Positions 40,225 through 49,489 of a stretch of 64,000 nucleotides of DNA are shown here, piece after piece. The number at the start of each line of letters is the position of its first letter. The first letter of the stretch is position 1. The DNA is taken from NCBI RefSeq assembly GCF_041431135.1, contig NZ_CP107799.1, forward strand, positions 4,588,001 to 4,652,000, read 5' to 3'. The notes beneath the pieces are model-generated. The model was given only the letters and a program-made list of their open reading frames with translations. It was not told where the DNA came from and made no database searches. The translations under genes were made by a program, and so were the position numbers. The stretch comes from Streptomyces sp. NBC_00554 (lineage in GTDB: Bacteria; Actinomycetota; Actinomycetes; Streptomycetales; Streptomycetaceae).

Positions 40225-43200
40225 GTGGAGGCCTTGAGTTCCGACTCAGGGGCACGCATTGCCTTCGCGGAGCGTCTCGCGCTGCTCTACAAGGAGGCCG
40301 GCAATCCTCCCCTCAGTCGCGTGGCCGAGGCGGTCGTACGGCTGCATCGGGTCGATGAACGCGGGCGGCCCGTGCGGGTGTCCGCCCAGCGGATCAGCGA
40401 CTGGCGACGGGCCAAGAACGTACCTGCCCAGTTCGCCGCGCTCGCGGCGGTGCTGCAGATCCTGATACCCGATGCGCGGCGCCTGCGGCCCGTGCCGGTG
40501 TCCCCGGGCCTGTACGACCCGGTCCAGTGGCAGCGCCTCTGGGAGCGAGCGGTTGCCGTCCCCGTCGGCGACCGTGCCCCGGCGTCCGCGGAAGCGGAGG
40601 AACACGCCGCGGTCGAGGCCCCGGCCGTGTGTCCGTACCGGGGGCTGGCTTCCTACCGTCAGCAGGACGCCCGGTGGTTCTTCGGCCGTGAGCGGAGCAC
40701 GGACGCTCTCATCGCTCAGCTCGACGCAGCGGAGAAGACCGGCGGCCTTGTCATGCTCGTGGGTGCCTCGGGGGCGGGTAAGTCGTCTCTGCTGAACGCC
40801 GGTCTGGTGCCCGCGCTGCGCAACGGGGCCCGAGGGGACGACGACGGCCGGGCAAGGGTGGTTCTGCAGCTCGTGCCGGGCGGCGATCCGCTCGCGGAGC
40901 TGACCCGGCGGATCCCTGAACTCGCGCAGGTCCTCTCCACCGCGAGGGACGAGGAGGACGGGGAGGAGCACCCGGCCGAGGACCCCTGTACTCCGCGTTT
41001 CGCGCACGAGGTGCGGATGGCCGTCAGCGCGTGGGCCCGGCGCGAGGCGTCCTCCGCCGACCCTCCGGTCGTCATCGTGGACCAGTTCGAGGAGGCGTTC
41101 ACCCTCTGCTCCGACGAGGCTCAGCGGCGCACCTTCATCCAGCTCCTGCACGCCGCGTGCTCGCCCGCCGCCCCCGCGGACGCCGGTGTCCCCGTCGACC
41201 CGGCCCCCGTGCTCGTGGTCCTGGGCATACGCGCCGACTTCTACGAGCAGTGTCTCGGGTATCCCGAACTGGCCGACGCGCTCCAGCACCGGCACATGGT
41301 GCTCGGGCCGCTGGCCACCGCGGAGCTGCGCGAGGCGGTGACCGGGCCGGCCAAGGCCGTGGGTCTGGAACTGGAGCCGGGCCTTGCGGAACTGATCGTC
41401 CGGGAGCTGAGCGCCGACGGCCCGCGTGGGGCGCACGACGCGGGGGTGCTGCCGCTGCTGTCCCACGCCCTGCTCGCCACCTGGCAGCGGCGGAAGGCGG
41501 GCAGGCTCACGCTGGCCGGCTACCGCGCGGCGGGCGGGATCCAGGGGGCGGTGGCGGCGACCGCCGAGCAGGCCTGGTCCGGCCTCGATCCGGCGGCGCG
41601 TACGGCCGCGAGGCTGCTCCTGCTCCGGCTGGTCCGGCTGGGCGAGGACACCCAGGCCACCCGGCGGCGGGGGACGCGGCGCCAGCTGGCGGAGGAGTCG
41701 ACGGACCCCGGCAAGACGGAGGAATCGCTCGAGGCGCTGGTTCGCGCCCGGCTGGTGACGCTCGACGCGGAGACCGTGGAGATCACCCATGAGGCGCTGC
41801 TGCACGCCTGGCCGCGCCTGCGCGACTGGATCGGCGAGGACAAGAACAGCAACCTGCTGCGCCAGCAACTGGAGGATGACGGCAGGGCCTGGGAGGGCTC
41901 GAACCGCGACACGTCACTCCTCTACCGGGGTTCCCGCCTGGAGCAGGCCCGTGGCTGGGCGAAAACCGCCGGGAACACCTTCCTGACCCGGAGCGCGGTG
42001 GAGTTCCTGGCCGCTTCGGTCAGGCTGCGCAAGCGCACGGTCTGGATCTTCCGCGGCGCGGTGTCGGCCCTGGTCGTCCTTGCGATGCTGGCCGTCGGTT
42101 CGGCGGTGGTCGCGTGGCAGCAGCGGAACGACGCGGTGTTCGAGCAGGTGATCGCCGAAGCCGATCGCGTCCAGTACACGGACCCGTCGTTGTCGGCTCA
42201 ACTGGACCTGGTGGCCCACCGTTTGCGGCCGGACGACGAGGGCGCGAACAACCGGCTGATCTCGATCGTGAACGCGCCGCTGGCCACACCGCTCCTCGGG
42301 CACACCGGCGCCGTGTACCTCACCTCGTTCAGCCCGAGCGGACTGATCCTGGCCACCGCCAGCTACGACCGGACCGTGCGGCTGTGGGACGTATCGGACC
42401 GGACTCGGCCCAAGCCGCTGGGCAAACCCCTCACCGGCCACACGAGTTGGGTGAGCAGCGCGGTCTTCAGCCCCGACGGCAGCACTCTCGCCACCGCTGC
42501 CGACGACGGCACGATCCGGCTGTGGGACGTGCGGGAGCCCGGCCACCCGCGCCCGCTCGGCACGCCCCTGACCGGCCATGACGGCACGATCTACCTGATC
42601 ACCTTCAGCCCGGACGGACACACTCTGGCGTCCGCGAGCGAAGACCACACCGTCGGTCTGTGGGACGTGCGCGATCCGAGCCGGCCGAAGAAACTCGGCG
42701 CTCTGACCGGCCACACCGACGCCGTACGCTCCGTGGCGTTCAGCCCGGACGGACGGACGGTGGCGGCCGGGGGCGACGACAACACGGTCAGGTTGTGGAA
42801 CACGGCCGATCCGCGTCATCCGGTGCGGATCGGCACGGTGCTGACCGGACACACGAGCCTGGTGCACTCCGTGGCCTTCAGCCCCGACGGACGTACCCTC
42901 GCCAGCGGCAGTGCGGACAACACCGTCCGGCTGTGGGACGTCGCCGACCCCCGTCACGCGAAACCGCTCGGCGCGCCGCTCACCGGCCACACCGGTCCCA
43001 TCTGGTCGGTGGCCTTCAGCCCTGACGGAACCATGCTCGCCGCGGCCAGCCAGGACAGTACGGCGAGTCTGTGGAACGTCAGCGATCCGGCGTACCCCTC
43101 GCAGGTCGGCGAGCCGCTCGCGGGGAGCAGCGGTGAGATGTACGCCCTGGGATTCAGCCCCGACGGACGGACCCTGGCCACCGGGAGCGGCGACAACACG

Positions 43201-44265
43201 GTCCGCCTGTGGTCGATACCGACATCGGACATGATCGGCCGCATCGGAGCGTTCCGCCCGGACGGGAAGGTGCTCGCCACGGCCGCGCGCGACGAGAAGG
43301 TCCGGCTGTGGAACGTGGAGGATCCCGACCGGCCCGTGTCGCTGGGCGATCCGTTCATGCCCGGGGAGGGTGAGCTGCGTGAGCCGGTCTTCTCCCCCGA
43401 CGGCCGCATACTCGCGGTGGTGACCGGAGACCGCGCGGTACAGCTGTGGAACGTCAGCGACCCGTCCCGGCCCGTCGCCTACGGAGAGCCCGTCGCCCTG
43501 CGGACACGGTTCGCGGCCGCGCTGACCTTCAGCCCGGACGGGCGCACGATGGCGACCGCCTATGACGACCGCACCATCCAGTTGTGGAACGTCAGTGACC
43601 CGTCCCACCCTGTCCGGCTCGGCGCGCCCCTGACCGGCCACAAGGGGTACGTCAACTCCCTCGCCTTCAGCCCGGACGGCCGTACGTTGGCCAGCGGCAG
43701 CGCGGACGTCACCATCCGGCTCTGGAACGTGGCCGACCCACGCCACGCGACACTGCTCGGCGCACCCCTCACGGGACATCTGGGGCCCATCAACGCACTC
43801 GTCTACAGCCCGGACGGCCGTACGTTGGCCAGTGGCAGCGACGACAACACGGTCCGCCTCTGGGACGTCACCGACTCCTCCAAGGACCGGGCGCCCCGGC
43901 TGGAGTCCACGCTCACGGGCCACACCGAATCGGTGGTGTCGCTGACCTTCAGCCAGGACGGCACCAGGCTGGCGAGCGGCGGCAACGACAACACGGTCCG
44001 GCTCTGGGACGTCACCGTGCCGTCCAGGGCCACCCCGATCGGCCAGTCGATGAGCCCCAACGCCAAAACCGGCAATTTCCTTTCGTTCAGCGCCAAGAGC
44101 CACACGCTCGGCGTATCCAGCGGAGCCGATACCGTCCGGCTCTGGAACCTCGACGTCGACGAGGCCATTCGCCGTATCTGCTCGACCACTCGGGGTGTTC
44201 TGACACCGGACAAATGGCACGAGTATCTGCCCCGGCTCTCGTACGAGTCTCCGTGCGACCAGTAG
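40225..44265 (+). CDS. nSTAND1-type NTPase with 14 WD40 repeats
   Basis: A 1346-residue signal-transduction NTPase. Residues 1-90 are a helical HTH-like region; CPYRGLASYRQQDARWFFGR (about 136-155) introduces the nSTAND1 P-loop domain with Walker A VGASGAGKSSLL (about 179-190) and Walker B VVIVDQFEEAF (about 281-291). A single hydrophobic helix lies at about 601-628. From about residue 690 there are 14 WD40 repeats ending in RLWDV or RLWNV, enough for two seven-bladed propellers; repeats 7 to 9 and 14 are degenerate. STAND NTPases act as ligand-triggered switches in signalling and defence. The start is a GTG. It lies just outside the AICE. Confidence 0.9.
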   Translation: MEALSSDSGARIAFAERLALLYKEAGNPPLSRVAEAVVRLHRVDERGRPVRVSAQRISDWRRAKNVPAQFAALAAVLQILIPDARRLRPVPVSPGLYDPVQWQRLWERAVAVPVGDRAPASAEAEEHAAVEAPAVCPYRGLASYRQQDARWFFGRERSTDALIAQLDAAEKTGGLVMLVGASGAGKSSLLNAGLVPALRNGARGDDDGRARVVLQLVPGGDPLAELTRRIPELAQVLSTARDEEDGEEHPAEDPCTPRFAHEVRMAVSAWARREASSADPPVVIVDQFEEAFTLCSDEAQRRTFIQLLHAACSPAAPADAGVPVDPAPVLVVLGIRADFYEQCLGYPELADALQHRHMVLGPLATAELREAVTGPAKAVGLELEPGLAELIVRELSADGPRGAHDAGVLPLLSHALLATWQRRKAGRLTLAGYRAAGGIQGAVAATAEQAWSGLDPAARTAARLLLLRLVRLGEDTQATRRRGTRRQLAEESTDPGKTEESLEALVRARLVTLDAETVEITHEALLHAWPRLRDWIGEDKNSNLLRQQLEDDGRAWEGSNRDTSLLYRGSRLEQARGWAKTAGNTFLTRSAVEFLAASVRLRKRTVWIFRGAVSALVVLAMLAVGSAVVAWQQRNDAVFEQVIAEADRVQYTDPSLSAQLDLVAHRLRPDDEGANNRLISIVNAPLATPLLGHTGAVYLTSFSPSGLILATASYDRTVRLWDVSDRTRPKPLGKPLTGHTSWVSSAVFSPDGSTLATAADDGTIRLWDVREPGHPRPLGTPLTGHDGTIYLITFSPDGHTLASASEDHTVGLWDVRDPSRPKKLGALTGHTDAVRSVAFSPDGRTVAAGGDDNTVRLWNTADPRHPVRIGTVLTGHTSLVHSVAFSPDGRTLASGSADNTVRLWDVADPRHAKPLGAPLTGHTGPIWSVAFSPDGTMLAAASQDSTASLWNVSDPAYPSQVGEPLAGSSGEMYALGFSPDGRTLATGSGDNTVRLWSIPTSDMIGRIGAFRPDGKVLATAARDEKVRLWNVEDPDRPVSLGDPFMPGEGELREPVFSPDGRILAVVTGDRAVQLWNVSDPSRPVAYGEPVALRTRFAAALTFSPDGRTMATAYDDRTIQLWNVSDPSHPVRLGAPLTGHKGYVNSLAFSPDGRTLASGSADVTIRLWNVADPRHATLLGAPLTGHLGPINALVYSPDGRTLASGSDDNTVRLWDVTDSSKDRAPRLESTLTGHTESVVSLTFSQDGTRLASGGNDNTVRLWDVTVPSRATPIGQSMSPNAKTGNFLSFSAKSHTLGVSSGADTVRLWNLDVDEAIRRICSTTRGVLTPDKWHEYLPRLSYESPCDQ

Positions 44266-44410
44266 CGGAGGCCCGCGAACGGCGGCGGAACCCGGCGTCG
44301 GCCACCGGCCCGGGTCACGCACCGAGGTACGTGATCCCGATCACAACGCCTCAACGCGGCTGAGCAGTCGACTCCCGCCGCCCCGGCAGCCTTGTTACGC
44401 TTGGGTTGGA

Positions 44411-44448
44411 CCCGATCGCTGGTGCATCCCCCGTCTCCAGCGGTCGGG
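44411..44448 (+). terminator. Terminator after the WD40 gene
   Basis: CCCGATCGCTGG (44411-44422) pairs with 44437-44448 with one G-T pair, followed by TTCTTGC. It lies between the WD40 gene and gntR. Confidence 0.7.
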
Positions 44449-44561
44449 TTCTTGCATGCCCTGCGACACCGGACCGGCTCCTTCACAGCCGTCTCCCGAC
44501 TCGTCAAGACCTCTTTAGGAGTCGTAGGCTGAGGCCCCCCGCGACGGATCGGTGAGCGGCT

Positions 44562-45350
44562 GTGCCAAAGGCGTACGAGGTGATCGCGGACGACCTGCGC
44601 CGGTCCATCCGTGAAGGCAGGCGCAAGCCCGGCGACAGGCTGCCGTCGGAAACGGACCTGGCGGGCCACTACAAGAGAAGCGTGCCCACCGTTCAGAACG
44701 CGCTCCGGGTTCTGCACGAGGAAGGCCTGATCGACAAGCAGCACGGCCGCGGCAACTTCGTCCGGCGCCCCCGGACGATGGCGCGGCGCGCGAACTCCCG
44801 GCACCAGTGGGAGAAGGGCCGGGTGCGCGAGCCGGTGGCGGAGCGGGCGCAGACCGGGGCCACCGAACACGACACCGGCCTCGTACTGGACGACCTCGTC
44901 TTCCACGCGTCCTACCGCGAGATCGAGGCGCCCCAGGACATCGCCGAGGCCATGGGCGTCCCCGAAGGGACCGCGCTGGTCGAACGCACCTACCGGACGC
45001 GCTACGCCGCCGAGACCGCACCCTTCAACCTGGTGACCTCCTACCTCGTCCGCGACATGATCGCGGGGAATCCCGATCTCCTGGACGAGACCAAGGAGCC
45101 GTGGCCCGGGGGCTCGCAGAACCAGCTCTACACCGTCGGCATCGAGCTGGACCGCATCGAGGAACGCGTCACGGCCCGGCCGCCGACACCGGAGGAGGCG
45201 GACGAACTGGAGCTGCCGCGCGGAACGTCCGTGCTCGTCCTGCGCAAGACCTCCCACGACCTCGACGACCGCGTCGTGGACCTCTCCGACATCATCCTGC
45301 CCGGCGATCGCACCGAGCTGCTCTTCACCACTCCACTGGAAAGGTGGTGA
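44562..45350 (+). CDS. GntR/HutC-family regulator with UTRA domain
   Basis: A 262-residue regulator: winged helix at residues 5-70 (GDRLPSETDLAGHYKRSVPT and LHEEGLIDKQHGRGNFV), then a UTRA effector domain (about 100-255) with APQDIAEAMGVPEGTALVER and TPEEADELELPRGTSVLVLR. The HutC subfamily senses small metabolites. GTG start. Its stop overlaps or touches the next gene, so the two are coupled. Confidence 0.9.
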   Translation: MPKAYEVIADDLRRSIREGRRKPGDRLPSETDLAGHYKRSVPTVQNALRVLHEEGLIDKQHGRGNFVRRPRTMARRANSRHQWEKGRVREPVAERAQTGATEHDTGLVLDDLVFHASYREIEAPQDIAEAMGVPEGTALVERTYRTRYAAETAPFNLVTSYLVRDMIAGNPDLLDETKEPWPGGSQNQLYTVGIELDRIEERVTARPPTPEEADELELPRGTSVLVLRKTSHDLDDRVVDLSDIILPGDRTELLFTTPLERW

Positions 45351-45358
45351 GTGCTGCC

Positions 45359-46117
45359 GTGAGCCGGCGCATCATCATCGTCACTGCCGTCCACGGGCCC
45401 TCGGCCCACTTCCTGACGGAGGCCTACAAGTCGCTGTGCGAGCAAGTGCTTCCGGACGGCTGGGAGTGGCACTGGGTGATCCAGGAGGACGGGAGGACGG
45501 ACACCGTCGCCCCGCACGTGCCCGAGGACGAGCGCGTGACCTTCCGCCAGGGCCGGCCCGGGGGTCCGGGCGTCGCCCGGACCATCGCGCTCGCCCAGGC
45601 CGACGGCGAGTACGTCAAGGTGCTGGACGCCGACGACCAGCTCGCTCCGGGTGCGCTCGCCCGCGACCTGGCCGCCCTCGAAGGGGACCGCACCATCGGC
45701 TGGGCGACCTCCCGGGTCCTGGACTTTCTGCCCGACGGTTCCACCGCCGGCTTCCCGGGCGACCCCGACAACGGGCCCGTCGAGCGCGGTGCCGTGCTCG
45801 ACTTCTGGAAGGCGAACGGCTTCCGCGCGCAGGTGCACCCCGCGACGCTCTTCGTACGGCGTGACCTGGTGCTCGCCCTCGGCGGCTGGATGGCGCTGCC
45901 CGCATCCGAGGACACCGGTCTCCTGCTCGCGCTGAGCGCCGTCAGCCGCGGGTGGTTCTCGGCGGAGGTCGGGCTTCTCTACCGGAAGTGGGAAGGGCAG
46001 GCGACGGGGCAGGCCTCGCACGTCGATCCGGCCGAACGGGAAGCCCGTATGGCCGTGGTGGAGGCCAGGGCCAGGGCGTTGGCCTCGTTCGGCTGGCGCT
46101 TCCCCGTCTCCGACTGA
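45359..46117 (+). CDS. Glycosyltransferase family 2
   Basis: A 252-residue GT-A-fold protein: RRIIIVTAVHGPSAHFLTEA at the N-terminus, GVARTIALAQADGEYVKVLD with the DxD metal site in KVLDADDQL (about residues 85-93), and a C-terminal region with PASEDTGLLLAL. No membrane helix, so probably a soluble enzyme. GTG at 45359 with GGTGGTGAG upstream; a GTG at 45347 overlapping the gntR stop is the alternative. The acceptor is unknown. Confidence 0.85.
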   Translation: MSRRIIIVTAVHGPSAHFLTEAYKSLCEQVLPDGWEWHWVIQEDGRTDTVAPHVPEDERVTFRQGRPGGPGVARTIALAQADGEYVKVLDADDQLAPGALARDLAALEGDRTIGWATSRVLDFLPDGSTAGFPGDPDNGPVERGAVLDFWKANGFRAQVHPATLFVRRDLVLALGGWMALPASEDTGLLLALSAVSRGWFSAEVGLLYRKWEGQATGQASHVDPAEREARMAVVEARARALASFGWRFPVSD

Positions 46118-46148
46118 CCCGAGCTCCACAGCGGGCGGTTCACCGCCT

Positions 46149-47096
46149 TCAGAGCAGCGCCTCGACATCCAGCCTGGAGAAGATCAGGTCGCTCTCGCCG
46201 AGCAGGGGCCCGCGCCAGCGCATCGGAACACGGTGCGCTCGCTTGAGTGCGGGCGGGTAGCTCCCCGGGGCGTAGTCGTTCTCCATCCGGAAGACGTGGA
46301 AGCCGGCGCCCGTCATCGTCTTCATCAACTCATCGGCGGAGTCGCCGAGTTGGGCCATCCGGTCGGGCGTGACCTCGATGCAGATCTCGGCGTCCGGCCG
46401 GAGCTTGTCCAGCATGGGCGCCAGGCCGCGGACGACCTTTCCCTCCGCGCCTTCCACATCGATCTTGATCACCCGGGCGTTGGCGATCTCCGAGGGATCG
46501 AGCAGCTCGGGCAGCGGGAGCGCCTCGATCTCGAACGTGGATTCCGCCGGGCCGTCGTAGGGAACGATGCTGTTCGCCCCCATGTTGCGCGAGCTCGCCA
46601 GCACGAATGTCAGTGTCTGGCGGCTGTCCGACACCGCGGAGTTGACCGCGCGGAGGTTGCCGCAGTCGTTGAGCCGGGCCTCCTGCAACAGCCGCTGATG
46701 GAACACCGGCGAGGCCTCGATCGCCACCACCTGGCCCTCATCGCCGACGAGTTGTGAGGCCAGCACGCTGAACACGCCGATGTTGGCTCCGACGTCGATG
46801 AAACCGTCGCCCGGCCTCAAGCGGCTCTGGAGGAAGTTCGTCATGTGCGGCTCCCACACGCCGAACAGGTACAGGTAGCGCTGGATCAGGTCCTGGGTGT
46901 CGACGGCGAACCGGGCGCCGGATCGCGTCTCGACGACCCGCCGGCGCGGGTGCTCCCTCAGATGGGCGTTCAGAAAACGCGTGGCCAGCAGCGCCTTTCC
47001 GAACGAGCCCGGGGCCGCACGGACGTACCGGCGCCCGAGGGTGACCAAAGCCTCCGAAACAGCCGCTGAAACAGCCCCTGAAATGGGATCACGCAT
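46149..47096 (-). CDS. FkbM-family methyltransferase
   Basis: A 315-residue SAM-dependent methyltransferase with FIDVGANIGVFSVLA (about residues 99-113), VVAIEASPVFHQRLL and VIKIDVEGAEGKVV (about 208-221), the FkbM signature. Family members O-methylate sugars, antibiotics or lipids. It is convergent with the glycosyltransferase; the two may modify the same glycan, but that is inference. Confidence 0.9.
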   Translation of the reverse strand: MRDPISGAVSAAVSEALVTLGRRYVRAAPGSFGKALLATRFLNAHLREHPRRRVVETRSGARFAVDTQDLIQRYLYLFGVWEPHMTNFLQSRLRPGDGFIDVGANIGVFSVLASQLVGDEGQVVAIEASPVFHQRLLQEARLNDCGNLRAVNSAVSDSRQTLTFVLASSRNMGANSIVPYDGPAESTFEIEALPLPELLDPSEIANARVIKIDVEGAEGKVVRGLAPMLDKLRPDAEICIEVTPDRMAQLGDSADELMKTMTGAGFHVFRMENDYAPGSYPPALKRAHRVPMRWRGPLLGESDLIFSRLDVEALL

Positions 47097-47203
47097 CCGC
47101 TCGCCTCTCCGCCGGGTCCAGCGGAAACCGTAGCGCGCCGGTCCTTCCGGGGCGCACTGGAGCCGGAGAAGCCAGGCCCTCCGGCGCTACTCGGCGATGG
47201 GCG

Positions 47204-47395
47204 CTACTCGGCGATGACGATGGCCTGGGACGGACACCAGTCGGCCGCCTCCCGCACCTGTGGATCGTCTCCCCTGTCCTCCTGGCCCGGCAGGACGGTG
47301 CCGTATCCGGAGTCCGCCAGGGCGAAGACGGAGGGGACCCGGTGGGCGCAGTCACCGGAGCCGTAACACACGTCGCGGTCGACGGAGACCTTCAT
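47204..47395 (-). CDS. [3Fe-4S]-type ferredoxin
   Basis: A 63-residue ferredoxin beginning MKVSVDRDVCYGSGDCAHRV with DWCPSQAIVI near the end. Three cysteines and the missing fourth between them mark a 3Fe-4S cluster, typical of Streptomyces cytochrome P450 donors. No P450 lies in the window. It is probably transcribed with the amidohydrolase upstream. Confidence 0.87.
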   Translation of the reverse strand: MKVSVDRDVCYGSGDCAHRVPSVFALADSGYGTVLPGQEDRGDDPQVREAADWCPSQAIVIAE

Positions 47396-47527
47396 TCGCA
47401 CTCCAGTTGGCAAGAGGGCGCCGTCCCTCGGAGCGGGCCGACGAGCCGGCCGGAATCCAGCAGACTTCCGACCTCCCCACTTGACTGCCCGCCGGACAAT
47501 CAACTGAATCAAGGGTGCCCCTGACGT

Positions 47528-48748
47528 CTACTTGCCCTGGTCAAAGGGGAGTTGCAGCATCCGGATGGCGTTCCCCCGCAACAGCTTGTACGTCACCTCT
47601 TCGGAGAGACCGGCCACGTGGTCCGCCGCCACTTCCTTCGTGTGCGGCCAAGTCGAGTCGACGTGCGGGTAGTCCGTCTCGAAGGTCGCGTTGTCCACGC
47701 CGACGGTCTCGATCGACGCGATGCCGTGCTTGTCCCGGAAGAAGCAGCAGAAGATCTGCCGGTAGTAGTACGTCGAGGGCGGCTCCGGGATCAGATCCTT
47801 CACCCCGCCCCACGCCCGGTGCTCCTCCCACACGTCGTCGGCGCGCTCCAGGGCGTACGGGATCCAGCCCATCTGCCCTTCGCTGTACGCCAGTTTGAGG
47901 CGCGGGAACTTCACCAGGACCCCGGAGAAGAGGAAGTCCATCATCGACGCCATCGCGTTGTTGAAGCTCAGCGAGGCCTGTACGGCCGGTGGTGCGTCCG
48001 GCGAGGCCGCGGGCATCTGCGACGAGGAGCCGATGTGCATGTTGACCACGGTCCCGGTCTCCTCGCACACCGCGAAGAACGGGTCCCAGTAGCCGGAGTG
48101 GATGGACGGCAGCCCCAGGTACGTCGGGATCTCGCTGAAGGTCACCGCCCGCACGCCACGGGCCGCGTTGCGCCTGATCTCCGCGACGGCGAGGTCGATG
48201 TCCCACAGCGGGATCAGGCACAGCGGGATGAGCCGCCCTCCGCTGTCGCCGCACCACTCCTCGACCATCCAGTCGTTGTAGGCGCGGACGCACGCGAGCG
48301 CGACCTCCTTGTCCTTGGCCTCCGCGAAGGTCTGCCCGCAGAACCGCGGGAAGGTCGGGAAGCAGAGCGAGGCCTCCACATGGTTGAGGTCCATGTCCTC
48401 CAGGCGCGCCTTCGGGTCCCAGCAGCCGCGCCGCATCTGCTCGCGCGTGATGCCGTCGAGGGTCATCTCGTCGCGCGAGAAGCCGACGGCCGCGATGATG
48501 CGCTTGTACGGGAAGACCTCGCCCTCGTACCTCCACCAGTCGGTGATCTGGCCCTTGGGATCCGTGGTGAACCGGTACTTCCCGCCGATGTACTGGAGGT
48601 CACCGATACCGGCGGTGAAGGGCTGCGGACCCTTGTCGCGGTACTTGCTCGGGAGCCATGTCTCGAAGAGGTGCGCGGGCTCGATCACGTGATCGTCCAC
48701 GCTGATGACCCTGGGAAGATCCCCGGTGCCGCTCTCGGTACTGACCAC
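47528..48748 (-). CDS. Amidohydrolase-family (ACMSD-like) TIM-barrel enzyme
   Basis: A 406-residue metal-dependent hydrolase/decarboxylase: VISVDDHVIEPAHLFETWLP at the N-terminus (the D-x-H metal site as Asp-Asp-His), ALACVRAYNDWMVEEW, VVNMHIGSSSQMP with a metal His, and TFETDYPHVDSTWP near the end with the catalytic Asp and His. The family catalyses non-oxidative decarboxylation or hydrolysis of ring compounds. The GTG at 48748 with AGGGGGTT upstream is preferred over the open frame to 48853. Divergent from the DoxX gene across two operator-like repeats. Confidence 0.85.
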   Translation of the reverse strand: MVSTESGTGDLPRVISVDDHVIEPAHLFETWLPSKYRDKGPQPFTAGIGDLQYIGGKYRFTTDPKGQITDWWRYEGEVFPYKRIIAAVGFSRDEMTLDGITREQMRRGCWDPKARLEDMDLNHVEASLCFPTFPRFCGQTFAEAKDKEVALACVRAYNDWMVEEWCGDSGGRLIPLCLIPLWDIDLAVAEIRRNAARGVRAVTFSEIPTYLGLPSIHSGYWDPFFAVCEETGTVVNMHIGSSSQMPAASPDAPPAVQASLSFNNAMASMMDFLFSGVLVKFPRLKLAYSEGQMGWIPYALERADDVWEEHRAWGGVKDLIPEPPSTYYYRQIFCCFFRDKHGIASIETVGVDNATFETDYPHVDSTWPHTKEVAADHVAGLSEEVTYKLLRGNAIRMLQLPFDQGK

Positions 48749-48799
48749 GCCCAACCCCCTGCTGCCTGCCGGTTCTCCGGCCCCTGCCCGACGCCATAT

Positions 48800-48816
48800 C
48801 TGACGATCCATCAGAT
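48800..48816. promoter_or_regulatory. Operator-like repeat 1
   Basis: CTGACGATCCATCAGAT, with flanking AT giving the dyad ATCTGA-n7-TCAGAT. It repeats exactly at 48897-48913. Such dyads are typical of TetR-family operators in actinobacteria. No TetR gene lies in the window. Confidence 0.65.
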
Positions 48817-48896
48817 TCAGGCTAGGGGACCACTCCCCCGACAGCAAGAGCAAGCACCCCTTCCAACCCTTGCGATCTCGAACCGAGTCCGCTCAA

Positions 48897-48913
48897 CTGA
48901 CGATCCATCAGAT
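48897..48913. promoter_or_regulatory. Operator-like repeat 2
   Basis: Exact second copy of the 17-mer at 48800, 97 bases away and 30 bases before the DoxX start. One copy per divergent promoter. Confidence 0.65.
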
Positions 48914-48942
48914 AGAAGGAATTCCGGGGAGGGACGTCGGAG

Positions 48943-49392
48943 ATGCAGACGACATGGCTCAGCGGTGCCGAGTGGTTCGCGGTCCTGCGCATAGGCGTCG
49001 GCCTGTGGTGGCTGGAGAGCTGGCGTCACAAGGACAAGAAGGACTGGTTCACGGGCGGCGGCATCAAGTGGGCGGGGGGAATCGCCGCCAAGCACCGATG
49101 GCCCTTCGTACGGCTCGGCTTCGACCGCGTGGTCGCGCCGAGGCCCCGCCTGATGGCGTACGTCGTCGCCTACGCGGAACTGGCCCTCGGCCTCGGTCTG
49201 ATCGCCGGATTCCTGACGCCGATCGCCCTCGTCGGCGGCCTCCTGCTCAACCTGATCTACCTCGTACTGATGATCCACGACTGGGCCGAGCAGGGGCAGA
49301 ACCTCATGATGGCCCTGATCTCCGCCGTCGCACTCTTCGCCATGAGCTGGCAGGTGTGGTCCCTCGACAACGCGCTGGGGCTCTTCAACTAG
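48943..49392 (+). CDS. DoxX family membrane protein
   Basis: A 149-residue protein with four hydrophobic helices, AEWFAVLRIGVGLWWLESW first, then AYAELALGLGLIAGFLTPIA and LIYLVLMIHD. This is the DoxX pattern; members support redox reactions or thiosulfate:quinone chemistry, but most are uncharacterised. It probably belongs to the same regulon as the divergent amidohydrolase and ferredoxin. Confidence 0.85.
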   Translation: MQTTWLSGAEWFAVLRIGVGLWWLESWRHKDKKDWFTGGGIKWAGGIAAKHRWPFVRLGFDRVVAPRPRLMAYVVAYAELALGLGLIAGFLTPIALVGGLLLNLIYLVLMIHDWAEQGQNLMMALISAVALFAMSWQVWSLDNALGLFN

Positions 49393-49489
49393 GGGGTTGC
49401 CACTGGCACTTCGGCAAGTCGCGGACCAACGGCCGCCCACCCTCGTAAGATCATCCAGTCGTTTTCGGAAGGCATGACTGGGGGACGAG

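Noticed and set aside
47552-48994. Plus-strand ORF (480 codons) opposite the amidohydrolase
   Set aside because: Antisense shadow with Arg/Val-rich composition and no motif.
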